From assembly GCA_002507425.1 (NCBI GenBank), contig DAZU01000028.1:1-7316 (forward strand): a DNA stretch of 7,316 nt, read 5' to 3'. The notes beneath the pieces were generated by a model. The model worked only from the letters and a program-made list of their open reading frames with translations, was not told the origin of the DNA and made no database searches. The position numbers were made by a program, and so were the translations under genes. The stretch comes from Euryarchaeota archaeon UBA53. GTDB taxonomy: Archaea > Thermoplasmatota > Poseidoniia > Poseidoniales > Poseidoniaceae. Of this stretch, positions 1-5,972 are shown one piece after another; the first letter of the stretch is position 1; each line of letters starts with the position of its first letter.

Positions 1-533
1 TCAACTGTTGAGCTAATCGTAATCCTGTCAGGTAGTGGCTCACCATCTTCACAGTCTGGCGTAGCATCAAACGACATTGAGGCAGATGCTGTATTGGTGT
101 CGCTCCACACGATATTCATATCTATTCTAACCTTTACAACTAGATCATTTGTGTTTCCACTATCATCTTCTGCGGTTAGTGTAACGCTAAAAACTCCATG
201 AGTTACCCAGGTATACGAAATTATTGCACCATCAGAAGCGTCGGCTTCAACGGGATCTGAACCATCATCAGGATCTAGCATTATTTTCGAAATCGAACCG
301 CTAGAGGAGGTTGTGTCAGCGAAATCAAAAGACAGTTCAACGCCTGTTGTTGGGCCTTGTTGCCCGTTATTAACTGAGGTTTCAATCATGCCAGATGTGC
401 TGTCATAATAAACGATTAAATCAATTGGCCCTGAGTAACCATCCGAATCTGCATCATCCCCTCCAATACAGCCAGCTAGGCTTGCACAAATCAATGTCAT
501 AATCACAGCAACTAAACCGAAATTAGCCTTCAT
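1..533 (-). CDS. Secreted lipoprotein with PKD-like domain (partial, C-terminus beyond window)
   Basis: The frame starts at ATG 533-531, two codons after an in-frame TGA, and stays open for 177 codons to the window edge, so the C-terminus is missing. Residues 1-22 form a lipoprotein signal peptide: Lys2, a hydrophobic core (about 6-18) and a lipobox L19-A-G-C22. Cys22 would be lipidated and anchor the protein outside the membrane. A low-complexity Gly/Asp/Ser linker follows (about 23-36). Residues about 64-137 resemble a PKD/Ig-like beta-sandwich: an LSFDF strand, a DPDDGSDP acidic loop, then YTWVTHGVFSVTLTAEDDSG, close to the usual PKD ending. A second strand-rich segment begins near 138 and runs off the edge. 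The lipobox and PKD pattern are seen directly; surface localisation is established for such signals. The binding partner or substrate is unknown. It is divergent from the tRNA gene and shows no operon partner here. Confidence 0.85.
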   Translation of the reverse strand, partial: MKANFGLVAVIMTLICASLAGCIGGDDADSDGYSGPIDLIVYYDSTSGMIETSVNNGQQGPTTGVELSFDFADTTSSSGSISKIMLDPDDGSDPVEADASDGAIISYTWVTHGVFSVTLTAEDDSGNTNDLVVKVRIDMNIVWSDTNTASASMSFDATPDCEDGEPLPDRITISSTV

Positions 534-558
534 CAGTCACTGCTAAAACGTCCTTCAT
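523..558 (-). other. Candidate 11-codon upstream ORF overlapping the lipoprotein start
   Basis: ATG 558-556 opens a short frame, MKDVLAVTDEG, ending at TAA 525-523. The lipoprotein ATG (533-531) lies inside this frame in another register, a few bases before its stop. The arrangement suits translational coupling: ribosomes load at the strong Shine-Dalgarno, finish the mini-ORF and reinitiate at the lipoprotein start. The peptide itself is acidic and has no recognisable function. It could equally be chance, or a sign of a base-calling indel in the leader. Confidence 0.3.
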
Positions 559-563
559 CAAAA

Positions 564-570
564 ACCTCCC
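564..570 (-). promoter_or_regulatory. Strong Shine-Dalgarno in lipoprotein leader
   Basis: On the minus strand the leader reads GGGAGGT, a near-perfect complement of the archaeal 16S 3' end. It lies 6 nt before ATG 558-556, ideal spacing for that codon. It lies about 31 nt before the lipoprotein ATG at 533, which is too far. It therefore serves an upstream overlapping mini-ORF rather than the lipoprotein start directly. Confidence 0.5.
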
Positions 571-575
571 GTCTT

Positions 576-583
576 AAATTCAC
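576..583 (-). promoter_or_regulatory. Possible TATA box for the lipoprotein gene
   Basis: The minus strand reads GAATTTAA near here, the most TATA-like stretch upstream of the lipoprotein. A TSS about 25 nt downstream would fall near 552-556, between the mini-ORF start and the lipoprotein ATG. In that case the Shine-Dalgarno at 564-570 would not be transcribed. The motif is weak and the call tentative. Confidence 0.2.
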
Positions 584-633
584 AATTTTTGGTCGGTGGG
601 TTCAAGAATAGAGACAGTCGCGGTTGAAGTTAG

Positions 634-708
634 AGCGGGATAGGTTAGCATGGTTAGACCGACGGGCTCATAACCCGTAGATCGATGGTTCAAATCCATC
701 TCCCGCTA
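634..708 (+). tRNA. Initiator tRNA-Met (CAU)
   Basis: A complete 75-nt cloverleaf can be drawn. The acceptor stem AGCGGGA (634-640) pairs with TCCCGCT (701-707), followed by discriminator A708. The D-stem is GGTT (643-646) with GACC (657-660), and the D-loop contains GG. The anticodon stem ACGGG (662-666) pairs with CCCGT (674-678) around loop CTCATAA, anticodon CAT at 669-671. The variable loop has 5 nt. The T-stem GATGG (684-688) pairs with CCATC (696-700), loop TTCAAAT. Initiator identity comes from the three consecutive G:C pairs next to the anticodon loop and the A1:U72 pair, both established hallmarks of archaeal/eukaryal initiators. This makes an elongator Met or an Ile2 tRNA unlikely. 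CCA is not encoded, and no intron is visible. Confidence 0.96.
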
Positions 709-719
709 CTATTAACACG

Positions 720-1454
720 TCAATTAGTGCTGTAAGAGTGGTAGTCGTGGGTTGGAACTAGTGAGTCAACAGCCGCTTTCATCCTCGCATCTGCTGCCTG
801 CTCTTGAGACATAATTACCGCAATTTCAGCTTCAATTTTAGTTTGTATATTTCCGCCCAAGATGTTCCCTACTCTTCTAGCATCAGCAGGAGGATTATCT
901 CCAATCTGTAAAATGTATGCTCCATTCCTTCCTTTTACAGACCCAGCAATAGAATATAATTTGGCCAGTTGTTTTGAAAATCCACACTGTTCAGCCATAT
1001 CCAGTGCAGCCGCTAAGTGTCCTGGTTGGAGCTTTTCGCATTTCAGGAAAGATTTTTTTGCAGCCGATTTTTTGTTTGCATTAGAATGTATAAACCCTGC
1101 AAGATGATAATCAGAAGCTGCGAGAACATTGTCGACGACCCCGCTCATTTTACTGTATTTTTTCCTATTCTTATGGAGAAGGCTTATTGTTGACCTAGCT
1201 TGTAAATACTTACCTCTTCTGTTCAATACAGCTGATAAAATACGTAAGGCTCTCACGAGAATTTCTTGTGTTGTATCATCCTTAGGTTTTAGTTTTATCA
1301 ACTGGTCAACAAGTGCTGATGCCATAACCTCGACTCTCTCGCCCTTACCCTCTTGGTAATACACCTCTAATTGGCTAATTGCTTGGGCTGGGTCGGCTGC
1401 ACCAAACATGAGTATCATGTGCTGATAAATGGCATGGGGTTTAACACTTGGCAA
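720..1454 (-). CDS. Hypothetical alpha-helical protein, possibly TPR-like
   Basis: I do not recognise this 244-residue protein. It appears almost entirely helical and soluble, with no signal peptide or membrane span. Amphipathic helices can be drawn at about 22-36, 41-56, 62-79, 82-95, 104-124 and 128-140 (a Lys-rich turn, NKKSAAKKSF), 146-157 and 160-171. The Ala/Leu/Tyr spacing recalls tetratricopeptide-type helical hairpins, but no clean 34-residue repeat is evident. The C-terminal third (about 183-233) has a PPADARR turn, then a long Ala/Glu/Met-rich helix. The longest frame starts at TTG 1454; the first ATG is codon 13 (1418-1416), giving 232 residues. TTG 1454 leaves only 15 bp to the divergent kinase start, so the ATG is a serious alternative. 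The stop lies 11 bp from the tRNA 3' end, on the opposite strand. A scaffold role is possible but unproven. Confidence 0.7.
   Translation of the reverse strand: MPSVKPHAIYQHMILMFGAADPAQAISQLEVYYQEGKGERVEVMASALVDQLIKLKPKDDTTQEILVRALRILSAVLNRRGKYLQARSTISLLHKNRKKYSKMSGVVDNVLAASDYHLAGFIHSNANKKSAAKKSFLKCEKLQPGHLAAALDMAEQCGFSKQLAKLYSIAGSVKGRNGAYILQIGDNPPADARRVGNILGGNIQTKIEAEIAVIMSQEQAADARMKAAVDSLVPTHDYHSYSTN
1440..1447 (+). promoter_or_regulatory. Candidate TATA box for the kinase operon
   Basis: TTTAACAC is centred about 27 nt before the GTG at 1470. That is the archaeal TATA-to-TSS distance, so transcription would start at or next to the start codon and give a leaderless mRNA. No Shine-Dalgarno precedes the GTG, which fits. 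The motif is only moderately TATA-like and lies inside the 5' end of the opposing gene. Confidence 0.35.
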
Positions 1455-1469
1455 TCTTGCGAGTAAATT

Positions 1470-1964
1470 GTGGCATCGATCAAGCCTATACTATCGGTTG
1501 GGGTGACTGGGACACCGGGCTGTGGCAAAACAACCTTCTGCAATAATTCAGGTATTCCCGTAATTGACTTGAATGAATACGCTGAAAAATTCGATTGTTT
1601 AAGTGATGTAGATGAGTATGGAATACGTGAAATGGATGTTGACAGACTTAAACTGCTATGGAAACCTCCAACTGAATTAACATTGTATGACGGTCATCTT
1701 GCTCACTATATGCCAGTAGATGCAATTATTGTTCTTAGATGCGAACCTTTGGAACTCAAACAGCGACTTGAGGCTAGAGGTTATAGTGAATGGAAGGTAA
1801 AACAGAATGTTGAGGTAGAAATGCTGGGTGGACCTTGGAACGACTTGGTAACGGACTCGAGACCAATATTTGAGGGGGAAATTGGTGCTATTAATTGGAT
1901 AAAGTCTGGATGTCCCAAGCACACTACGCCAGATTTAGCAGTTGATTGGCTTTCTCGACCATAA
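1470..1964 (+). CDS. AK6/Fap7-type adenylate kinase
   Basis: This is a small P-loop NMP kinase of the AK6 (Fap7/hCINAP) family, typically ATP + AMP to 2 ADP, and in eukaryotes and archaea also linked to small-subunit ribosome maturation through uS11. At 164 residues it is close to the usual 160-190. Visible elements are the Walker A loop G14-TPGCGK-T-T22 right after the first strand (LSVGVT); the DGHLAHY segment at 74-80, matching the family's DGHLsH element; a following strand DAIIVLRC (84-91); and the family-typical LID region L100-EARGYSEWKVKQNVEVEML119. The C-terminal TTPDLAVDWL matches the usual TTxxxxxxVA ending. The start is GTG 1470, a few residues before the first strand, with no Shine-Dalgarno. 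It heads the plus-strand cluster. Family assignment is firm; the actual substrate preference and any ribosome role here are inferred. Confidence 0.9.
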   Translation: MASIKPILSVGVTGTPGCGKTTFCNNSGIPVIDLNEYAEKFDCLSDVDEYGIREMDVDRLKLLWKPPTELTLYDGHLAHYMPVDAIIVLRCEPLELKQRLEARGYSEWKVKQNVEVEMLGGPWNDLVTDSRPIFEGEIGAINWIKSGCPKHTTPDLAVDWLSRP

Positions 1965-1996
1965 GACCCAAAGGTCGTGGGCTTACGAGTGTGTCT

Positions 1997-2707
1997 ATGG
2001 CACTGGAGAAAAGTCGCAATCTGTTTAAAAAATTCAGCGACCCGCTTGTGTCAAAACTAGAGGGAGTTAACCCAGCAACCCTAACTTGGCTGACCTTGCC
2101 TACAGGTCTTGCTTCAGCCTGGTTGATGATGGAAGCCGGGACGGGCGAACAGGGCGCGATGATGTTCGTTGGAGCAGCTATTTTGATGGCTGCTGCAATG
2201 GCTTTGGATGGTTTAGATGGTAATCTTGCTAGGGCAACAGGTAACGTAACAAGATGGGGAGATTACCTAGATCACACACTTGACCGAGTTTTGGACGTTG
2301 TTTGGATACTCGCCATCGGCTACAATGCGGTTTGGTTTGGTCACGTTGAACTTGCATGGGCAGCTGCAATGTTTGCGATGTTCGGATCTTATCTCGGAAC
2401 CCAGGCACAAGCGGTTGCAGGCAGTAGAAATTATGGAGGATTTAGCAGAGCAGATAGGATGGTTCTGACTCTAGTAGCGTTATTGAGTGCAGCGGTTATG
2501 GCTTATTTAGACTCAGATGGATGGGGGGTCTGGAATGGTATAGAAATAAACCCAATTTCGATGATAATAGCGATCTCTGGAATAGGGGGTATCTACACAT
2601 TTGTAATCCGATTTATAAAAGCAAGAGCAGATTTGCAATCCTTGGATAAATCCAAGCCTCTATCAACTACAAAGGACAAGGATACAGTGGATGAGCGACC
2701 AAAGTAA
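1997..2707 (+). CDS. CDP-alcohol phosphatidyltransferase, probably archaetidylinositol-phosphate synthase-like
   Basis: This integral membrane enzyme moves a phosphatidyl/archaetidyl group from a CDP-activated lipid to an alcohol, making a polar-lipid headgroup. The full family signature is present: D71-GL-D74-G75-NL-A78-R79-x8-G88-x3-D92-x3-D96. The aspartates bind the divalent metals used in catalysis. About six membrane segments are visible (roughly 29-45, 54-70, 98-114, 117-135, 153-170, 185-206); the cytoplasmic amphipathic N-terminus is Lys-rich and the C-terminal tail (207-236) is hydrophilic. The GFSRADR segment at 148-154 resembles the conserved R-x-x-R stretch of inositol-phosphate transferases, so archaetidylinositol-phosphate synthase is my best guess; the glycerol- or serine-using enzymes are alternatives. 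I chose ATG 1997 (236 residues). The frame is open to TTG 1946, which would overlap the kinase gene; GTG 1991 is also possible. Its 3' end overlaps only the spurious longest frame of the next gene. Confidence 0.88.
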   Translation: MALEKSRNLFKKFSDPLVSKLEGVNPATLTWLTLPTGLASAWLMMEAGTGEQGAMMFVGAAILMAAAMALDGLDGNLARATGNVTRWGDYLDHTLDRVLDVVWILAIGYNAVWFGHVELAWAAAMFAMFGSYLGTQAQAVAGSRNYGGFSRADRMVLTLVALLSAAVMAYLDSDGWGVWNGIEINPISMIIAISGIGGIYTFVIRFIKARADLQSLDKSKPLSTTKDKDTVDERPK

Positions 2708-2719
2708 AGACACGGGTTT

Positions 2720-2746
2720 GATATTTCACCAAACTAGGCCAATATC
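2720..2746. promoter_or_regulatory. Inverted repeat GATATT/AATATC upstream of surface-protein gene
   Basis: GATATT (2720-2725) and AATATC (2741-2746) are exact reverse complements separated by 15 nt. Both arms are AT-rich and TATA-like. The right arm lies about 37 nt before ATG 2781, so it could act as a TATA element giving a short leader. The symmetry would also suit a dimeric regulator. Function is inferred from placement only. Confidence 0.3.
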
Positions 2747-2748
2747 AC

Positions 2749-2763
2749 ACCGCCTACGGCGGT
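2749..2763 (+). promoter_or_regulatory. GC-rich hairpin between transferase and surface-protein genes
   Basis: ACCGCC (2749-2754) and GGCGGT (2758-2763) form a perfect 6-bp stem with a 3-nt TAC loop. It sits 41 bp after the transferase stop and 17 bp before ATG 2781. No T-run follows, so a classical terminator is unlikely. It could be a leader structure, a processing or attenuation element, or an operator. Confidence 0.35.
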
Positions 2764-2780
2764 ATCCTCATAACCAAACG

Positions 2781-5700
2781 ATGAGAAGGGTTCAATCGAT
2801 GACTGGCGATACGCTAAACTCCGGGCGCCGCAGAACGGCTTATTTTGTCCTCACAGTCTTACTAATTTCCATGATTCCATTGATTTCAACAGCGAGTGCA
2901 GACCAGGGGATACCAACTGAATTGCAAGCCCAAGACATCCAAGTGGAATTCGACAATGTTAGCGAAACTACAACAGTCACATGGAGAAATATTGAGCAGT
3001 CCGGAGGAGATGTGGACCTTTTTGAGGAATTATGGTATGCAAAATATCACGTTTATCGCAGTTCTAGCCCAATAACTTCCTCCAACGTTATGGCATTGAA
3101 TCCATGGCATACTGTGGATGCATGTGTCAAAAATCCAATCGGTAACGACCCGTGGAACACTAATCCAAACAAGTGTAGAGGGTCTGCTGGAAACCATCCT
3201 GGACATTCTGCGACTTTCCAAGTTGGTGCTGGGACTGATGGAATGTTCTTCTATGCCGTTGTCACCGAGTTAGGAAACGGAAATATGACTACAACACTTA
3301 CTGTAAATGCGAGTTTGGTGTATGAACCAGTAGCGGAACTTACCACACCAATTCGTTCCCCTTACAACATTGATGCGGAATTCAATCCCGGAACCAGTTC
3401 TACAACAATTCAATGGATAAACTACAATTCAGTGAATCCCGTTCTCCCCGAGGATGGTGATGACGCTTTGATAATACACGTTTGGAGAACCGATTATCAA
3501 GTCGACAGATCTAACGGAGAAAACCTGCTATTAACAGAGACACCAATTGCGGTATTATCATCCACAACCACAGAATACGAGGCTGTTGTTCCATCGATGA
3601 CAAATCGTGAAGTGTTTTATTCGGTTACCTATCTACTTCCAAACTGGACAACAGATGGGCTTGACTATGAGGACACAAGATTCCTATCCAATAACGCGAT
3701 GGATACTGCTGTGTTAGAAGATAACACCCCACCAGTTAATGTTGACGATACTGAGGCAATATTTGTATCAAATCAAAATGGAACCGGTGTTACAACAATA
3801 TCTTGGTCACAGATACTTTCAGAACAGGGAGAACAATATCTAATTTACAGACACGGCGAATACTTCAACTCAACAAACGATCCTTACGCTCAGTTGGTTG
3901 GAACAATAGATGAATCTGCCCATGTCAATAACATGTTCACTTACAATTACATAGTCCCATACAACACATACGGTGATTTCAGTTATTGTGTGGTAGTAGT
4001 AGACCAATACGGCGCTTACAACACGGATATTAATCAACAATCATGTGATTTGGTCTATGAGGACTCTGACCAAAACTGGGTTAAGGAGCCTACCAATGTA
4101 AAAGCGGAATTTATCGGTGATGGAACGACAAGAGTAACATGGACCGACCAAGTAGGAGTTGAAGGAGAACGATACCACATCTGGAGAGGAGGCTGGAGAG
4201 TTCAAGGTTCAGATTTTACCGCTAATTCCTCCCTTATTTGGATGGGCAGCGTCCCTGATGGTGTCGAACAATTTGACGTCCAGTTACCGCCTGAAATATC
4301 AGTTTCAAACACTCATTACTTTGTTACTAGCGAAGCTCTCTACAATTGTGTTGGATGCGAAGAGCCTGTGATGTATGATGAGTTGATTCAGAACTGGGAT
4401 GGCCCGGTAGTCGAGGATACTCAAGCGCCATCATATGCAAGAATTAGCGACATTATGATGCTTGGTGATTTGAAAGTTGTCGATATTGAGTGGATTAATT
4501 CCGCTCAAGAGAACGGGGAATCTTACTACCTCTACCGCCATTTAGGAGATCCTTTTGGTGATTCAGAATTTGCCATATCTAATTACACAGATGAAGGATG
4601 GGAGTTTGTGGAGGGTCCAATAGCAGAGAATAGTATGTCGACAATGATTAGACAGATACCAGTTCCTGATTTAGTGGAAAGAGATGTTTGGTATGCCGTG
4701 ATTGCTCAAGATTCTTATGGCAATATTAACCCAACAATACTTCCCGGAGCCGGAGCAAACGCTTTGCTAGTGTCAGAGGACACTCAACCACCACAAATTG
4801 AATTTACAATCGTAGATGATGAAAACGTTCCAATTTCACAAGATTCTCTTGTCAGTGGAGACTACAAGTTGCGAATCGAAGTTTCAGAAACTCTCAGTAC
4901 AGAGCCTATGCTGAATATATCCACGTCTAACGGGGGTTCGCTAACCGGAGGTAGCGAAGCTGCAATGGTTCTGCTTTCACAGAACACTAACGAGCCAGAT
5001 AAGGGTCCAGAATATTTCTATGACTTCGAGATTTCGTCGTCTACTATCGCGGGGGACTTAATGATATCAATAAATCTCACAGACATGTCCCTAAACAGTG
5101 TTGACAGAGAGATAAGCGATTTCGAAATAGATGCAAAATCACCCACCATCGAAATATTCAGCCCGACCTCTCAAAACGATGGATCCATGTATCTCTACGG
5201 AGAGGAAATTAAAGTCATCGCAGGAGCATATGACGATGTTGGAATAGTCTCCATGCAGATGCGATTCGTCCAAAACTATGGTTCTGAGCTCAACCCATCC
5301 TTGACTGAACCTTGGAGGGATGCTACTGGAGTAACAATAACCGAGGAAGGAGACTGGATTATGGAAATGGCCTTTTCCGCTGGCAACTTTGACCCCGGTA
5401 CTCATGAGGTCTCTGTAAGAGCGACCGACGTTGCTGGTAACCAAAGAATCTCCAAGGTTCTTTTCATCACAGACAATTGCGTTCATCTTTTGAATGGTTC
5501 AACGGCGTGTGTATATACAAACCCAGTTCCAGAAGATCCCGGAGTAATCTATCCTGAGTTGAATGCGACAGATCCTCCTTACATGATCGCATGGGTCGCA
5601 GCCGGGATTTCTTTACTCGCAGTTCTGGTCTCTCTGCTTGTGATTTCAACCGCAACGTCAGGACCAAAGAAGAAGAAGGATGAAGATGAAGATGAAGATG

Positions 5701-5972
5701 AGGATTGGATGAATGAGTTCATTGGAACATCAGCCGAACCAGATATGGCAGCGATTACTGGAACTGCTCCTCAACCCCAGCAACAACAAGTCGTTGTAAA
5801 TGAAGACGATGATCCGTTTTCGGTAAATATAGTTCAACCAAAGCGCAGGCGCAAGAAATCTAAGTCGGATGATGAAGATGATGATGACGAAGACGATGAA
5901 CCTAAGAGAAAACGTCCACGAAAGCGTCGTCCAGCAGGTCGTAGGAAGCCAGCAAAGCGCGACAGGAGTTGA
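2781..5972 (+). CDS. Large type I surface protein with Fn3/Ig-like modules and charged cytoplasmic tail
   Basis: A 1063-residue (from ATG 2781) single-pass membrane protein whose exact function I cannot name. A signal peptide is clear: Arg16-18, hydrophobic core about 19-35, likely cleavage after A40 (STASA/D). Five related modules of about 115-145 residues follow (about 41-186, 187-313, 314-430, 431-548, 549-665). Each has a V/I-x-W strand, then a Y-x-I/V-Y/W-R strand and a late Y-x-V strand, as in Fn3 domains. Junctions often carry an acidic linker, ED-T/N-x-x-P. Two more Ig-like domains (about 672-783, 788-895) resemble bacterial Ig-like folds. A single TM helix spans about 935-955. The 108-residue cytoplasmic tail alternates acidic and basic blocks and is Gln-rich around 1000. 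Twelve N-glycosylation sequons occur outside, none in the tail. The frame is open to ATG 2691, overlapping the transferase, but that n-region would be too long; ATG 2799, with GAAGGG upstream, is another option. Confidence 0.88.
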   Translation: MRRVQSMTGDTLNSGRRRTAYFVLTVLLISMIPLISTASADQGIPTELQAQDIQVEFDNVSETTTVTWRNIEQSGGDVDLFEELWYAKYHVYRSSSPITSSNVMALNPWHTVDACVKNPIGNDPWNTNPNKCRGSAGNHPGHSATFQVGAGTDGMFFYAVVTELGNGNMTTTLTVNASLVYEPVAELTTPIRSPYNIDAEFNPGTSSTTIQWINYNSVNPVLPEDGDDALIIHVWRTDYQVDRSNGENLLLTETPIAVLSSTTTEYEAVVPSMTNREVFYSVTYLLPNWTTDGLDYEDTRFLSNNAMDTAVLEDNTPPVNVDDTEAIFVSNQNGTGVTTISWSQILSEQGEQYLIYRHGEYFNSTNDPYAQLVGTIDESAHVNNMFTYNYIVPYNTYGDFSYCVVVVDQYGAYNTDINQQSCDLVYEDSDQNWVKEPTNVKAEFIGDGTTRVTWTDQVGVEGERYHIWRGGWRVQGSDFTANSSLIWMGSVPDGVEQFDVQLPPEISVSNTHYFVTSEALYNCVGCEEPVMYDELIQNWDGPVVEDTQAPSYARISDIMMLGDLKVVDIEWINSAQENGESYYLYRHLGDPFGDSEFAISNYTDEGWEFVEGPIAENSMSTMIRQIPVPDLVERDVWYAVIAQDSYGNINPTILPGAGANALLVSEDTQPPQIEFTIVDDENVPISQDSLVSGDYKLRIEVSETLSTEPMLNISTSNGGSLTGGSEAAMVLLSQNTNEPDKGPEYFYDFEISSSTIAGDLMISINLTDMSLNSVDREISDFEIDAKSPTIEIFSPTSQNDGSMYLYGEEIKVIAGAYDDVGIVSMQMRFVQNYGSELNPSLTEPWRDATGVTITEEGDWIMEMAFSAGNFDPGTHEVSVRATDVAGNQRISKVLFITDNCVHLLNGSTACVYTNPVPEDPGVIYPELNATDPPYMIAWVAAGISLLAVLVSLLVISTATSGPKKKKDEDEDEDEDWMNEFIGTSAEPDMAAITGTAPQPQQQQVVVNEDDDPFSVNIVQPKRRRKKSKSDDEDDDDEDDEPKRKRPRKRRPAGRRKPAKRDRS
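5679..5705 (+). repeat. GATGAA tandem repeat coding an Asp/Glu run
   Basis: Three GATGAA units plus GATGAG GAT encode nine alternating Asp/Glu residues, directly after four Lys codons (5667-5678). This follows the TM helix on the cytoplasmic side of the surface protein. In-frame hexamer repeats can vary in copy number by slippage without breaking the frame. Confidence 0.7.

Noticed and set aside
669..671. CAT anticodon as tRNA-Ile2 (lysidine/agmatidine-modified) or elongator Met
   Set aside because: The A1:U72 pair and the GGG/CCC anticodon-stem pairs mark an initiator tRNA.
862..1359. Plus-strand open frames opposite the helical protein (862-1107 and 1129-1359)
   Set aside because: They are antisense to a longer frame with credible protein composition. 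Their peptides are Cys/Phe/Ser-rich without domain features.
1946..1996. TTG 1946 as start of the CDP-alcohol transferase
   Set aside because: It overlaps the end of the kinase gene by 19 bp and adds residues not expected before the amphipathic N-terminus. ATG 1997 gives a normal family length.
2749..2763. Hairpin as a rho-independent-type terminator for the transferase transcript
   Set aside because: No T-run follows the stem, and archaeal termination relies mainly on T-rich tracts.
2691..2780. ATG 2691 as start of the surface protein
   Set aside because: It overlaps the transferase gene, adds a 30-residue polar stretch before an already adequate signal peptide n-region, and runs through an apparent promoter and hairpin.
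2826..2860. Tat signal from the GRRR before the hydrophobic core of the surface protein
   Set aside because: The Arg run lacks the S/T-R-R-x-F-L-K consensus and the core is strongly hydrophobic, so an ordinary Sec signal is more likely.
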